The position numbers were made by a program, and so were the translations under genes. Of a stretch of 64,000 bases of DNA, positions 10,950-23,940 are shown in pieces. Position 1 is the first letter of the stretch; each line of letters opens with the position of its first letter. The stretch comes from Trichostrongylus colubriformis (taxonomy: Eukaryota; Nematoda; Chromadorea; Rhabditida; Trichostrongylidae): positions 56,962,591-57,026,590 of the forward strand of contig OZ022258.1 of NCBI GenBank assembly GCA_963978905.1, in the 5' to 3' direction. The notes under the pieces were generated by a model. That model was not told where the DNA came from. It did no database searches and worked only from the letters and a program-made list of their open reading frames with translations.

Positions 10950-11420
10950 ATGAATGAGGCGTTGCACGCAAATGTTTGAACTTTCAGCTTCTTGGAATTT
11001 CGGAATAACCGAAGTGAAGCTAGTGCTCCAGCTCTACTCTGCGCTGGATTTCACCTGCCTTGAGTCATTAAAAGCAGCAGTAGCCATAATTTGCTCGCCC
11101 ACTGAAAATGATGGCAGAGATGTTGAGGTGTGTGGTGGTCAAGAAAAAATGAAAGGACTCGATCAAAAACCCCCCAAAATAAGATGCGTCCCTCTTATAC
11201 TTGCGTGGACGAGTTATGCGGCGCACCACATCGGTGAATATTGATTGGAACCACGTAAATCTGTGATAAGTGGCAGTGATAGGTGCGCATTGGAACCACG
11301 TAAATCTGTGATAAGTGGCAGCGATAGGTGCGCAAAAAAAGCGTTAGATCGTGGGAGATGTACGGCTAAGCAGAATCTGGCTGTCAGCGTAGGATCTTGT
11401 CAAGAGCTCACAGAGTGCCT
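10950..11420 (+). repeat. Dispersed repeat R2, copy 1
   Basis: This block aligns with 18240-18580. Shared landmarks include ATAATTTGCTCGC, GATCAAAAA...CCC, TGCGGCGCA and CTGTGATAAGTGGCAG-like segments in the same order. The shared order over several hundred bases supports a common repeat. No product or terminal structure was recognised. Confidence 0.5.
11244..11333 (+). repeat. 45-bp tandem duplication
   Basis: Two adjacent 45-bp units start ATTGGAACCACGTAAATCTG and end GATAGGTGCGC, differing at one base. They lie inside repeat R2; the matching part of the other R2 copy has a single unit. Confidence 0.85.
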
Positions 11421-11429
11421 TTAACGAGG

Positions 11430-13835
11430 AAAAACGCCATTCATAGTCCTTTTTTACCCCTGGGTTCTCTTTACAGTGAACAGTCATCCGAATTATAGTT
11501 TCTGGTGTTTATAAATTTTGCTATATTTCCAGGTTCACGCCAGATAATGAGAGACCATTACTCCTACACTGTATGCCATATCTATCGTCAAACTGAAAAC
11601 TGCATAAGCAGAAGCACTGTGGGTTACCTACAATCTGCTTGGGTTCACGTCCGGGGAAGAGAATGGACAGGTGCTTCACACTGCCTCAAATAGCAGTCCA
11701 GGTTTAGATAGGGGCCATACCAGGGTATACGAAATTTCATATGAAAGATAGCTTTTAAAGTTGGTTCTAGAGTGGTGAATGCAAAGTCCAGTGTGCGCCT
11801 TAATGATCTCGAGAGAAGCATTCATCTTTCTACAGAGTCAATCGCCGAACGTGAAAAATGGATAAGCGAGAATTGACCGAAGTGGAGCAAGTGGATAAGG
11901 ATATTTGTGTATGTCAGCTCAGTTTGAACTAGACACGATGAGGTCTGCCGTAAATGCGGGTAATAGCCTCCGAAAACGAATTGCTACCGATTGGTGGTCC
12001 GTGTGAATTCAATGAAAAACGCTACGCACATCGTGACTAACAACACAATCTATACCAGTTAAGCTGAAAAGACATTCTCAAAAAAATGACAATCGAATCA
12101 TCTTCAAGCGAGCTTTCCAAAGTAACAAATGATTCTGCCGAGCCAGAATGTGAAAGTAGAAATACAAATAGTTTTTGAAAAAAATTCAAAGAAAACAGGG
12201 AAAAGGGGTGTCGCGGTCGAACCTACTCACATCAGCTGCAAGTCATTCAGCGGATCGAAGACAAAAGGTGTAGTAAACACGAGAGTGTCGAGTAGATTTC
12301 TATGGAACCTAATTTAAGTGTGACTCGATGTCGTTGCTTTAACAAGAATGGATGACCTCTTTATCCTGATCTTCTTTCACGAAAAATTCGACCCTTTAGG
12401 TGAGGTCAATAAACAGAAATATTCCTTGAAAAAACGAACTTAAGAAGAGCCTAAGGTGAAGTTTTCAAATAACTGCTCGAAGAAATGTTCGAGTGGCGAT
12501 GGGCAGGTACACTCTGTTATTCTGTTCCGAAAGCAGGGTCTAGCCTGGGGCCGAGGAAGAATTTTGAAAAATACGGTGGTAAGTGAATGTGGCTCAGAAA
12601 GCACGCTCGTACACTAATTATGTATTTCATAGCTCTGAACGTAGGTCGAATATTTGGAATTTCTTGAAAATCACCAAACACTCTCATTTGTTGTGTAAAA
12701 GAAAGGAAGATATGAATTACTGTAGAAAGTAGATTATTCTCCCAATGCTAGCGAATCTCGATTCAGTTCGGCTGTTTCCAGAGTGATGCATGTCACGGGA
12801 ACATATTCAGAATTGGACAACAGCACGAAGCGGCCATATTTTGCTGGCCATCCCATCTATATATCTTTGACTTTACGGCCAAAAACTAATGGCTTGGCTT
12901 CGCTCGGTAACGGAGAGCGAAAGTGGTCAGTAAGGATACGTCTTTCAATCTAAGTGTTAGTTTTCTATCCAGCTCAACTCACCGATAAGCCCTGGGATGG
13001 ATGGAAAACACAGCGGTTTGTATGAAAATAGAGGAAAAACGAACCCCATACTAATTTATAACATTTACATTTCTATAATCCTTTCCTTTTTCCTTTTCCT
13101 TTTATTTAGCCATGTGCAGTGAGTAATCAGAGCCACGCACGGCTTACGACACGCTAATACTTGAGTCACTTAAGTGCTTTGAGAGAAGATTTGGCGAGAT
13201 TCTTCAGCTTAAGGAGCTACGAGCAATCTGATCTTTAAGTGGACAAGTGGAATAACATTTTATACGGTGCTATCGCATGAGAGCGGAGGTCGTCTTATAA
13301 AAAGATGCACATACAAGCATCTTGGAGGGGCCTTTGAAGGGTCATTCTGCACAGTCGGGCGTGCATTTTTGCCCGAGTCTCCTTGTGGAGGAAGGAAGGG
13401 GTGCCTCAGCCTTTCTAGGCTCAGGGTAAAATAATGTTCATAGTGGGATGACCCTTCCTCCTCCCCCCATATCGATAGCTCCTTTTCTACTATAGATTAT
13501 AAAGCAACCGGAATCAGAGAAAGAGTAAATAATGATGTAAATAAGTAAGAAACAAACTAGCCAAGGAACTCTACATGCAACACTGCAACGTCACACACCA
13601 CAACCAAGAAAATCATATCAGAGCCTAATTCACCTGCTAAGTAAAACAGTTAGTTTCTGAACTTTTTACATATATAGTACATAAATATTCTATTCGTGTA
13701 ATTCCCATAAAGGTTCTCAAAGACTTTACAGCATAAGAGAAAAACGATTCAAAGAATTGAGTTATGGCTAGAAACTTTGGTCTCGCACGGAGCGCTATGC
13801 TTTCCGTGCTTGAAAACACCGTTAGGGGTAATTTT
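11430..13835. other. No recognised gene
   Basis: Only short ORFs without convincing splice sites. A pyrimidine run (CTTTCCTTTTTCCTTTTCC) lies at about 13080-13104. Nothing else could be identified. Confidence 0.35.
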
Positions 13836-13839
13836 TAAA

Positions 13840-14240
13840 TCTTCTATTAAATTTTTGTAAATTGTGGAATAATTGTGGAGTATGAAGTCGAGGGCTTAGT
13901 ATTATCGGGAAGAGAAAGACGGCCAGAAACCTGAGTACTAGTAGCACGAAAACTCCTCTTCTCACTCGTGCCTTTTCGCCTCCTCTGCATCACTAGCCGG
14001 TCGGGGATAGATGCAGACAGCGAAGAACTACCAGCTAACCGCCAACGTTGCCTGTCCTTGCCGCAACTCGCTCAGCGGATGCGATGATCGCGGCTGGTTG
14101 CGCGGGGGGAACGGGATAAAGATTCCAATTCACGCTTTTTAGTGGGATTCGCCACAGACCATCTCTTCTGGATTGTTCGATCATCTCCATTTCTTCATAC
14201 CCCCGGTGGAACCTTTAACTGGAGTTCCACAAAACTCATT
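13840..14240 (+). repeat. Dispersed repeat R1, copy 1
   Basis: Landmarks in order are TTGTGGAGTATGAAGTCGAG, AGAAAGACGG, CTCTGCATCACTAGCCGG, AACTCGCTCAGCGGATGCGA, GATTCCAATTCACGC and a CATCTC-TTCTGGA block. The same order recurs at 16490-16880 and 60105-60510, and inverted at 57125-57395. A function or transposon class was not recognised. Confidence 0.55.
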
Positions 14241-14249
14241 GCAATTGCG

Positions 14250-15550
14250 CACGTGGGATAGCATTACACACTACTGCAAGTTACCCACCCGTGATAACTT
14301 AAAGTCTGGGATGATGCACGGGATAAGTTGGGAGAGCGACCTGAGACGACATTGGCAGATCTTCAGTCTGGTGGTCCCATACAGCAGAATTTGTGATGCA
14401 TATCGTCTCACATCACCTTACTATATAAAGGACTAACAGTTCAAAAAAGTACAACGAGTACAACGCGATTCAACTCCTTAAGGTCCCCTTTAAGACTTCT
14501 GGCCTCTCTTGCTCTCATTGTGTAGGCGATGCTTGCTGGATGCGGTACAGTACTGGACCCCGTTCACCTTCATCAAAAATGCGGGCATTCCCTAGACAGC
14601 GACAATTTGTTCACCCTAGATTAGCCATGAATTTTATTCCGTAAACATTCAATCGTCTCCGTAAAAGTTCGAACGAAACGGATGTGTAGTGTATTTTGAT
14701 GATGTTGATCAAACTTCACCAGATTTGGTCATTCTAGGCAACAAAATCGGCTTCAAGTAAGTCTGGTGGTGGTAAATCATAAGTGCGGGCAAAATTTTGC
14801 ATAATAGCAATAACTTACAATAAGAGAAATTCGCTTCTTTTTATGTGCAGCCCTCGGTTAACTTCCACAGGGAAAATTGTTGCCCTTTGCAACAAAACCC
14901 AAAAAACTGCACATCGACAAAGTGGCCGTCCATGTAAGCGTTTTTCAATTCCCAGACTATTCATTTTTTTGGGAAATGCCCTTTTAGTGGGTAAAGAACA
15001 AGGCAGCGGAAAGCACAAATCTTTCGAGTCAGTTCCGCAATTTTCCGCTGTGTAAATGGTTATTAGGTGTAGCCGAAGGGTGAAAGGGTTCTGTAACTAC
15101 AGAATCTCCTTCGTGGGTCGAACTCCAGGAGTGCGGTCACGGTAGAACAGGTTTCGTACCGCGGTTGCAGCAAGTGGTGCTATGCGCATGAGCTGTTGGC
15201 GTCTGTGTAGTTTTGTTCTACAGCGATTAGTGCAGAATAAAGTAATCGCTCCAGGACCCAACTGCATACGGCATCCCTGCTTCGCTTGCGTCACACCGCA
15301 CGCCGCATGCCGACGCACATACTCTGGCACCATAGCACCAATGAAATGATAAGGCAAAAGAATAAAGTTTAAAGTGCGGGTTGTTCAGGCCCAGTCCAGG
15401 ACCAAAGCTTTTGCTCACGACTCATCATGATCCTTGGAAAAACTATGGCATCAGGAACGGCGGCAAAGAACAGCTGCTAACAAAAAATTAAAGATTTTGA
15501 TATTTCTGATTTTTGATAACTGCTGTTTATCGCTGCAGCTCGCGATGCGA
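14250..15550. other. No recognised gene
   Basis: Short ORFs only. Around 15100-15400 the DNA is GC-richer and may be an old repeat, but no boundaries are visible. Confidence 0.35.
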
Positions 15551-15556
15551 AAGTTA

Positions 15557-15690
15557 CTGCAAGGATGTTGAGTTATGGGCAAAAGCTTCGATCTCGGACG
15601 GGACTCGAACCCGCACTTCATCCTTTCCGGGGATATGTGCTAATCCCGTCCGACATCGAAGCTTTTGCCCATAACTCAGCATCCTCGTAG
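15557..15690 (-). repeat. Long hairpin containing a tRNA-like B box
   Basis: Arms 15557-15603 and 15643-15690 are nearly perfect inverted repeats; the shared core is GAGTTATGGGCAAAAGCTTC. Read on the minus strand, the loop side contains GCGGGTTCGAGTCCCG, a perfect match to the Pol III B box with a T-stem-like helix. About 33 bases upstream is ATTAGCAC, a weak A-box candidate. No cloverleaf with acceptor, D and anticodon stems can be drawn, so this is not a tRNA gene. It looks like a tRNA-derived or SINE-derived palindrome. Confidence 0.65.
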
Positions 15691-16489
15691 TAAGAAATTA
15701 AAGCTTCAAAATTGAACCAATCACTCCGACATGGAAGTAAAATGGAAATGGGAAAAAATCATGTGTAGTCAGCCGGCGCGTAGGTTTGGCCCACTACTTA
15801 TCTGCTTCATTGATTATTTAAAAACATATAGAAAAAGAGGAAAATACTGTAGGCTTGAGACTGAAGTTGAAAGGCTTGGAATTGAAGTGGAAAGATGAGG
15901 AAAGCGATTTAACCCAATTATCTAAACAACTGAAACAATTTTTTCAGATTCCGGAATAATGCTCCCCTACATCTGCTTCTTCTCACGACTCTCAGTAAAA
16001 GAATTGGAAGAAATGGCATGTTAGCTGAAGTAGAGCTGTTTTCGTCATGAGGAACACACTTTGAATAACAACAAAGAAGACGGAGAACAAAGGTGTCAGG
16101 ATTGTTGAGAAGCTGTCTCAATGGGTGCTGTACTAGAACAAGGAAGCTGAGTTTTCTTCCGGTTTCGAAGCTTAGTAATAGGCAGGTTCTACAGGAAGTA
16201 GGATTTCTTCCGCTGTACTAAAAGTATGAATTCTGCCCACACTGAGCAGCTGCGAACTCCGAGCCAATGGAGATTTCCCATGAGAGCACGGATGTTATGT
16301 TGGAAGCATTAGCTTCAATGTGTACGATCTGCAAGAGGCAGCACCAACACTGCTGCCCTGTTTCTTTTTAGGTTACGGCTAAGTGAAATCCATACGGTCT
16401 GGTAGATGGAGAGGCGATCTTTTTGATTGTAAGGATCGGAAATCGGAAAGAGGTAAAAGGAGATAGATGGACCCAAATAAAGACACCTC

Positions 16490-16880
16490 CAGAGAAAATT
16501 TTGGCAGATTGTGGAATACGAAAGCCAAGGGATCGGTAGGGTCACAGTGGAGGAAGAACGGAATAAAATGGTAAAAAAAAACTCGAGAAATATACGACCG
16601 AAAACCTTATTTTTCAGTCCATTCTTTTCCCACTCTGCATCACTACCTGGTGGGGTGGAGCAGACGAGCGAGGGGCTAAGATAGCCAGTCGTGAGCGATA
16701 CCCATCCTTTGCAGGAAACAGGAACTCGCCCAGCGTATGCGAGGGAGCGTGACTGGTAGCGTTGCGAGATCGCGATAAAGGCTCCAAGAGAAGCAGTTTC
16801 AATGGGAACTTCATGTCTTTTGGACTGGAATGTTCGTTCAAAGAGAGTATGTCACTCCAGTTCGTATCTTCTCCTTACCC
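16490..16880 (+). repeat. Dispersed repeat R1, copy 2
   Basis: It matches 13840-14240 and 60105-60510. Landmarks are GATTGTGGAATACGAAAGCC, CACTCTGCATCACTACC, GAACTCGCCCAGCGTATGCG, a GTGACTGGTAGCGTTGCG segment and CTTTTGGACTGGAATGTTCG. Confidence 0.6.
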
Positions 16881-16889
16881 CTGATGATA

Positions 16890-18235
16890 CCTTCAAATGC
16901 ATCAGCCACGTTGCTGTCAGCCATCGAGCAGAGCACTTGGGTTCTTGGAATACGCTATGTATTCAACTTCCATTAATATTCGCAAAGATGATCACGTCGT
17001 GTGCATGTCCTTACTCAAATCACCGGTCTTGTCGTTTTTAGCGCCCTCATAGTGATCCACTTATGTAGTTGCTCTGAACAGCCCCGAATTCAGGGTGCAC
17101 ACTGCTTCCAAGCCACTCTATTCGATATGCTCAAAGGGGATTTGATGACAAAAAATAAATCAAAGACAGTCTCGATGAGAGCTGTAGAGCGGGTACTTTC
17201 GCGATAAAGGAGATATACGGGTATGGAAGCTGGAAAAATGCGGTGTTGACCGGCCGGAATACTGAAAGGCTTCGCTATTTTACCTACCCACCTATCACTG
17301 CAGTCGACGTAAAATGGAGTGGGGACGTGAAATGTGGCAGTTACTACTGTTGGATCCACAGAATAGCTCAGAAACAACAGGCACAGCGCTGTACTTGGTC
17401 GACCTAGCAGATCGAAACTACCATTTGTCGACTGTTAGCAGACGTTCTTGGGAGCGCATGAACATGAACATCAAATTGGATATAAATGGACCATTTCAAA
17501 GTATTTGTGGAAGTTTCATAAAAATCAAACGATTCCAGGACAAGGAATTTGGACGCAGGCATTTGTGTATCTATCTCGCGATTCAAAGAATATTATCAGT
17601 TCATTTCAATGCCGAATCTGAAAGGTACACAGTTCTTTCCACTACCGGGTCTGAAAGGTGAACCTTTTATTGGACGTGTAGTCTGCAAGGGTAGCGGGCT
17701 AAATGACGATACTGGGCGTAACACGCACACCTCTCATGTCGCATGGGAACGAGTTGAATTCTTGCGAAACAACATGGGCAAAATCCGACTTTGCAGCTCT
17801 CTTCAACAACTACGAGCACATTTTAGTGACCCGGAAGTCTGAGCGCTGTGATAGTACTTCTAGCTCACACATGGATAAGCTGTATTTGACGAGGTTTTAA
17901 TCTTGGTTAAGAAGTAATCGCTATGTAAGCCGTGGAAACAATGACGTTTTGGAGGATGAGAGACAACGCCTCGTGGAAAGCAACATGATGTGATTGCTTT
18001 TTTCTGAAAAACAAACAACGTTTCATGAAATTAGAGAGATTTCATGGATCTAAGCAAGGGGAGGAGATGCAGCAAATAAATTTGATGCTCATGAAATTTG
18101 CAACCCTTCGCACCCCATTCATGAACATGGAAAATGAACGATTGGGTGGATTTTTATGAACACCCAGACAAACGGTGAGAATTATTAAATATTGCGTGAC
18201 GAAAAATCGTCAGAAAAAAAAACTGAATCTACCAA
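16890..18235. other. No recognised gene
   Basis: Overlapping short frames occur on both strands between 17000 and 17900, but none shows a family motif or a supported exon chain. Confidence 0.3.
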
Positions 18236-18239
18236 ATGA

Positions 18240-18580
18240 TGCCACTAGCTGCACTATCGCATTTCATGGAAGCTCTTGAACGCTGAATTCCGAGTATATC
18301 AAGAGCTGCAGGAGTGATAATTTGCTCGCACATGGAAAATAAACATAGAGTTCCATCTGTGGTTGGCGAAAAAACGAAATTAAATGATCAAAAAGCCCGA
18401 AATATGAGCCTTATGTTGCCCGTGGACCTACGCCGAGGACAACTTTGCGGCGCATCCCGCACCATTGATTGACCAGAGCTATGTAAGTCTGTGATGTGTA
18501 GCGGAAGTGCACAACGTATGAGATGTTTGCCTGTGGGAAGGTCCTGCATTACCGTAGGATGTTGTCGAAAGGTTAACACT
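18240..18580 (+). repeat. Dispersed repeat R2, copy 2
   Basis: Homologous to 10950-11420 with the same order of landmarks (ATAATTTGCTCGC, GATCAAAAAGCCCG, TTTGCGGCGCATC, AAGTCTGTGATG). It runs directly into the 315-bp tandem duplication that follows. Confidence 0.5.
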
Positions 18581-18582
18581 AT

Positions 18583-19230
18583 TAGGGGGTTCCCTCCGTT
18601 GCGGATTGCGCTATACATGGTCACCACAGACATCTAGAGCTTATTTAAGGTGGGGTTATCCCCGTTGTCGATGACACCCAAATACTGTATTGCAAATGCA
18701 TCCTACAGGCTGTTGGTTATTGAGCCTAGTCATTTCCTGTTTTTTTGTGGGGTACCGAGTTGCCATCCTTCGAGGTAACAGTACTCGGTGCGGATTGTGT
18801 TTCACAGAACAGTAAAATACCGACGGTAAAACACCATAAGAGTCAGTTCAACACTGAAAAATCCTTTGAATGTGTGAATAAATCAATTATGAGCTTTTAG
18901 AGGGTTTCTTCCATAGCGGTTTGCGCTATACATGATCACCTTAGACATCTAGAGCTTATTTAAGGTGGGGTTATCCCCGTTGCCGATGACACCAAAATAC
19001 TGTATTGCAAATGCATCCTACGAGCTGTTGATTATTGAGCCTAGTCATTTCTTTTTTTTTTTTTGTAGGTTACCGAGTTGCCACTTCCTTGAGGGAACAG
19101 CACTCGGTGCGGATTCCATTTCAGCTACTGACTGCATCAGAACAGTAACATACCGACGGTAAAACACCACAAGTGTCAGTTCAACACTGAAAAATCCTTT
19201 GAATGCTCAAATCAATTATGGAGCTTTTGA
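18583..19230 (+). repeat. Direct tandem duplication, period about 315 bp
   Basis: Unit 1 (18583-18897) and unit 2 (18898-19230) both contain ACATCTAGAGCTTATTTAAG, GGTGGGGTTATCCCCGTTG, ATACTGTATTGCAAATGCAT, TACCGACGGTAAAACACCA and CACTGAAAAATCCTTTGAAT in order. They differ by scattered substitutions and a longer T-run and short insertion in unit 2. No coding potential or Pol III boxes were seen. Confidence 0.85.
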
Positions 19231-19239
19231 ACTAGAGAT

Positions 19240-22200
19240 GCTTGAATTCGGGAACTGAAGACCAGTGAATCAGGATAAACCACAAAGGCAGTGGCCAGAT
19301 GAGTCGTGTTCAAGACAAATGGACTCGGAAATGTCGGAAATGTGGGGAAAAAAACTCGCCAAAAGGCAAAGTGCAACATGGGACTGCGCTGGCGGCCGGT
19401 CATTCGTCCGAGCCATTCCTTTGGCAAGACTCCCGGACTTGATTAAACGAGATGCAGTACAAGCAAGACGCAAGGAACGGAGCAGAGAATGGCGATCTAA
19501 CAACAAAAACACTGCCTCTGTAACGGAATAAGAATTACGACGACTGCATGGGCATGTGTATGAGTGTGTGTAGAAAGCTTTCAGGGTTTTACAATCGAAA
19601 ACAGAAAGTGCAGCGAAATACTAGATTTCTATACTAGACTAGATACTAGTGATTCTTAGAATTCATGGGAGACCTCACTATTCAAAAAAAATGCGAAGTG
19701 ACGACGATTAGCTATAATAGTAACAGATATAGTATACGCTGCCTTAGACTTTCCCGGTGCACTAGTGAACTTCTACGCCCGTGTGACTATGGATCGAATA
19801 CTGAGTCTATCCCGCCTAGGAGAGCCAAGAGTTGGAGAAAAGGGTTTTAGGTTGAATTCGAGGAGAGGGATAGATTGTGAATGTGGGAAAAGGTTGAGAC
19901 ATCTGAGGGCGGATCTCAGCAAATTGGAAAGCAGTGTGAAGACTCGCTTACGAGCAAAATACAGGGTGATCCATAATCTGTGCAACAAATTGCTCTCTAC
20001 ACCCTTTTTCTTTTAGACTATTCAAGATTAAGCAGAATTCGGATGTCAGGGCCTAATACAATGCGTTTGCGATATAACACCAATTTCTATAGATCATTGT
20101 TCGTAGAGCAGTTCAAATAAATTGCTAATCTGTGGCTGAGCAGGACGAAAATTTCTCCAATTAATCGCTCTCCGTCAGTGGTTGAATAGCTCACAATTTA
20201 CTGGGCTCGTAATAGGAGATCAGCAAAAGAGCAAAAGTACCTGGATCAGAGGTACCACAGAGTGACGATTTATACCACAAGCTACTGTGGTATAAATCTT
20301 CACTTCTACTGAAATTAAGTCGAAGGTTACTTGTTTATCAATTGCAACGAAAAGAGTGAAAATCAAATACCGCTGACTGTGCTGAGTGAGATTTAAGTTG
20401 AGCTTATACAAAGCGCCCGGAGTTACGCTCTGAAGAAAAGTTACACCGTAAGAGAGGGTAGCCCTCATTATGGTTTACCCAATAGAAACCCCACTGGAAG
20501 ATTCCGGTGAGAAGTATTTCGACGATAGGGGTAATCTTCAATTCCAGAAATTTGCAAAGAATTCTCACATAAGGGCATTTGCTCAAGTGGTTTTAGCAAC
20601 AATCGAGAACCTGATGGAGTGGTAGGTGCATATATAGTTCGGGCTGCTTATAGAAAATCATTGAATGTGAAGGTAGAACCGCTTAGTGGTACGAAAGCAA
20701 AGAAAAACGGGATGAAACGGACAGAGGCTCCAGAGTATGTAGTCCCCTACCTACCATCGACTACATACGAAAGGGGGAGGGCCGTATTAAAACAAGTGGC
20801 AACTTTCGAAGGAAATGCCTCCTCCTCCTCTTCCACAGCTCTGCGGTGCTCCTTTCACCGGCGAGTTCGTCACATATAACCTCCTTAACCTTATACGGCT
20901 GACTCACTTTTAGTATTCTTGTACCCTCGTTACCGCTATCGCTGTTTTCATAGGAGTGGATGTGGTGGCATGTTTGATGATTTCGCACGTTTTGTGAAAA
21001 TTGCTAGGATCAGGGAAAGAGAACAGAGGCGAATCCTATACTCCTGTACTCCTGCAGGGAAAAGTGTCCCTTCGTGATCTTTAGAACAGAGAGGAGAGGA
21101 AGGTTAAGGACGTTAAACCCGATCCGATACTTGTTCTTCGCATCTTCATCCACCCGCGATTTCGTCACATATAACCTCCTTAACCGCCTCTGTTCAAATC
21201 AAAGTTTTGATTTTACGGTACAAACCATTCAATCCTTTTCACTCTTATTTATTTATTTATTTGTAACGCTGCTTGAGGCAGACGTAAGAAGTATACAGAG
21301 AGCAACATCAAATGATCACATTACAGGGATCCTCCGATCTCTTAAGAACAACTGTGAGTGATAACCACCATTAGAAGAGAAAACGAAAAAATTCTCGTTT
21401 GAGTAGTCGACGCGAAAACTGACAACAAAGTCACGCACACGCATATTTGACATTGATGCCGACTTTGATGAATGGCTCGTCATTGCTCTTTGACAGCTGA
21501 ATTTTTAAACTCCCCTCAAATTAGATTCATTAGCATGAAACTGCTACGGAAATAGCAATATCAACATGCTGCAGTCCAAAGTCACTAACACAGAATCCTT
21601 ATTTTGAAATTTATGGTTTTTCTTCCAATTATAGCATATGTTCAGTAATTTGTTTACAATAAATAAATCACACAGAAGATTCAAACTCTGGGTGTCTTTA
21701 AGCAATGAAGAAACTTCAAAGAGACCACAACAGTTTCGCGCGTGTGGCTGCTTGACGATGGGCCATCAATAGGCTGAACCATCGCGGGAAGTCCAGCACT
21801 TTGAGCAAGAGTTTAAAAATTGCATTTTTTTCAAAAGCAAATTTTGCTGATTTGCTGAAAACGTATACGGCCCCTCCCCTCTTTCCATTGTTTTCAAATA
21901 CAACGAGACAGCCGATGCTTATTCGAGTAGATGTTAAGATGTACTTGAGCATACTGAAATCAAGGAGGATCTGACCAAGTCAAGTTTCCACAGGCAAGGC
22001 GACCTCACTCAAACTCTATGAACTTTGTTGGTAACGCTCTGTCGCGTTGTCAAAAGCATCGCCTCTGAGTAATCAACGTTTATGGATTCATGAGGTGTCA
22101 TCTAAGGATTGCTGCCACCAGTACAATTCCTGGGTAGTCGCTCTGGCGAAGCGCCAAAAAGACGTTATAAAAGCTAATAAAAGCAGTTCGTAAGAAATAA

Positions 22201-22900
22201 GAAGTTGAATTTTTCCGTGGATTCATTTCTTGATGAGGCGTATACTTCATCGGATCATCAGTTCCCTGATTTCCGTCAAAATCAATGCACAGTGGTTGAA
22301 GAATGAGAAAGTACATAATGATGTGCACTCACAGAAAGAATGCATAGAACGACTAAACGATGACGTATAATGTGCGACTGATACTGATAGAGGGCATATG
22401 AAGTTTAACTAGATGAATTTATGGCTGAAAAACGCATGAGAAACTCTTATAGTTTTTCTGTGGAAGAATAGAAGATGCCACGGAGTGTAACACTTAAAGT
22501 GTAAGTACTTATGGAATGTTTTTCCTCCAATGGTAGGATCTGCTCATGAAAAAGGTCGTCCGCGAACCTAAATGTCCACGGTTGAGGACATAAATAGTTG
22601 AAGGTAGTCTCCAGGATCATCTGTGGTGTCTCCCTCGCTATGGGAACACCCTAGAAACGGTCTCGATGGGCGGAGAAGTTGAAGAAAAACTCCGCCAAAG
22701 CTCCGCTTTAAATTAATGCAGCAGCATCATGAAAACATCATTTTGCCCAGTCAAGATGAAATACTCGAAGGATGCGGATAAAATTGCTACATCAATTGCA
22801 GGCAGACGGAAGGTCTCACTCGTGTATAATACTAAACCTTAGAGGGGCCGGGAGGGGTAGGAAGAAAATGAGAACTGTGATACATATTCTCTAAAAGCAA
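19240..22900. other. No recognised gene
   Basis: Short ORFs only. One phrase, TTCGTCACATATAACCTCCT, occurs at about 20863 and 21162, suggesting fragments of an unnamed repeat. A TTTATTTATTTATTTG microsatellite lies at about 21246-21262. Confidence 0.35.
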
Positions 22901-23214
22901 ACCTTCCACTTCAGAAGAGATGATGTCGGGCGAAACTCACCCCTAAAAAGCGCGGCTTCGGGTCTTAACACGACCCCGTAGCACGGCCTGTTGTTCTGCA
23001 GTTCATCAGCCGGGACACTACCGAACGCCTCATTCCCCTACCGATTCGGACGGAGAACTGGGAAAACAGCTAAAAATATCCCGACGAAAGAAAAGCTCAC
23101 CCAGAAAAGCCTAACCAGCGAGAGCGGAAGGACGCCACTCCGTGTCAGTTAATGTCAGTGAATGGGAGTGCCATGCTGTCCTTTTACATGAAGTTTAGAA
23201 GGGACACGCATGTC

Positions 23215-23590
23215 TTCCCTCTCAGTAGCTCGGAAATAGCGCCAATGGCGAGAGATCATTCGTAACGGATAAGCACGCACTTCGGTTGTTCATGCTTGGA
23301 TTTTTTGCTGAAACCCAAAACGCCTCAAGCATTTTTCTTGCAGAAATCTCAGTCTCACATGCCGGAATTTTACACTCCCCATCATAGGCGTTGCTCCTCG
23401 GTCATATACGGTCCCAGGGGTGATCCTATGTTACCTCGTCTTTTGCCAGCAAGATGTTTCTGAATACGTATTGCTAATCTTCTGCCAGTTTCCCCAATGT
23501 ACATTGCTTTACATGTCTGACATTCAATTTGTTAGATTACATCGATTTTGGTGCAATCTCCGGTTGTACCATACGAGCAGGTAGGTCGGG
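23215..23590 (-). pseudogene. GIY-YIG endonuclease domain of a Penelope-like protein
   Basis: On the minus strand the frame reads CSYGTTGDCTK, then IECQTCKAMYIGETGRRL, then AIRIQKHLAGKRRGNIGSPL. After a frameshift it continues as YDGECKIPACETEISARKML, EAFWVSAKNPSMNN and SVTNDLSPLA. CKAMYIG is the YIG half of the GIY-YIG nuclease signature, GRRLAIRIQKHL carries the conserved Arg and His-like segment, and MLEAFW supplies the catalytic-type Glu. In Penelope-like elements this endonuclease follows the reverse transcriptase and nicks the target. One in-frame stop (VI*QIEC) and a frameshift show decay; no reverse-transcriptase core precedes it. Confidence 0.8.
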
Positions 23591-23604
23591 ATTTCTGCGA
23601 GAGA

Positions 23605-23725
23605 AGTGCTTGAGGCGTTTCAGATTTCCGCAACAAATCCTAGTATAAATAACAAAGAGAGTATTCGTCCGTTACGAATGATCTCTTGCCATTTGTGCCA
23701 CACTGCGAGCTACTGATATAAGTGG
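23605..23725 (+). pseudogene. GIY-YIG endonuclease C-terminal fragment, plus-strand copy
   Basis: The plus strand encodes SAREVLEAFQISATNPSINN, then KESIRPLRM, parallel to the minus-strand copy's SARKMLEAFWVSAKNPSMNN. The Glu (EVLEAF) and Asn-Pro are retained. Only about 35 codons remain before the frame is lost in the 3' untranslated region. Confidence 0.7.
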
Positions 23726-23940
23726 GGAGACATGCATGTCCCTATTATACTACATGTATAAGGGGAGCATGACATCTCTCATTTACTGGCAATAACTGAC
23801 ACGGAGTGGCGTCGTAGGGCTTTTGTGGTGTTCGGTTGGGAGGGTTTTCCCCGTACGAGGTTTCTTCATGTTCCGTCAGAACCACTGAAGTGGTGAGGCG
23901 TTTGATGGTGTAGTGGACAAAATCCTAGATCTTAAGCCAC

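Noticed and set aside
15590..15680. A functional tRNA gene on the minus strand
   Set aside because: The B box is perfect, but acceptor, D and anticodon stems cannot be drawn and the flanks pair with each other instead.
21246..21262. TTTATTTATTTATTTG run as a regulatory element
   Set aside because: A simple microsatellite; nothing around it suggests a promoter or a binding-site cluster.
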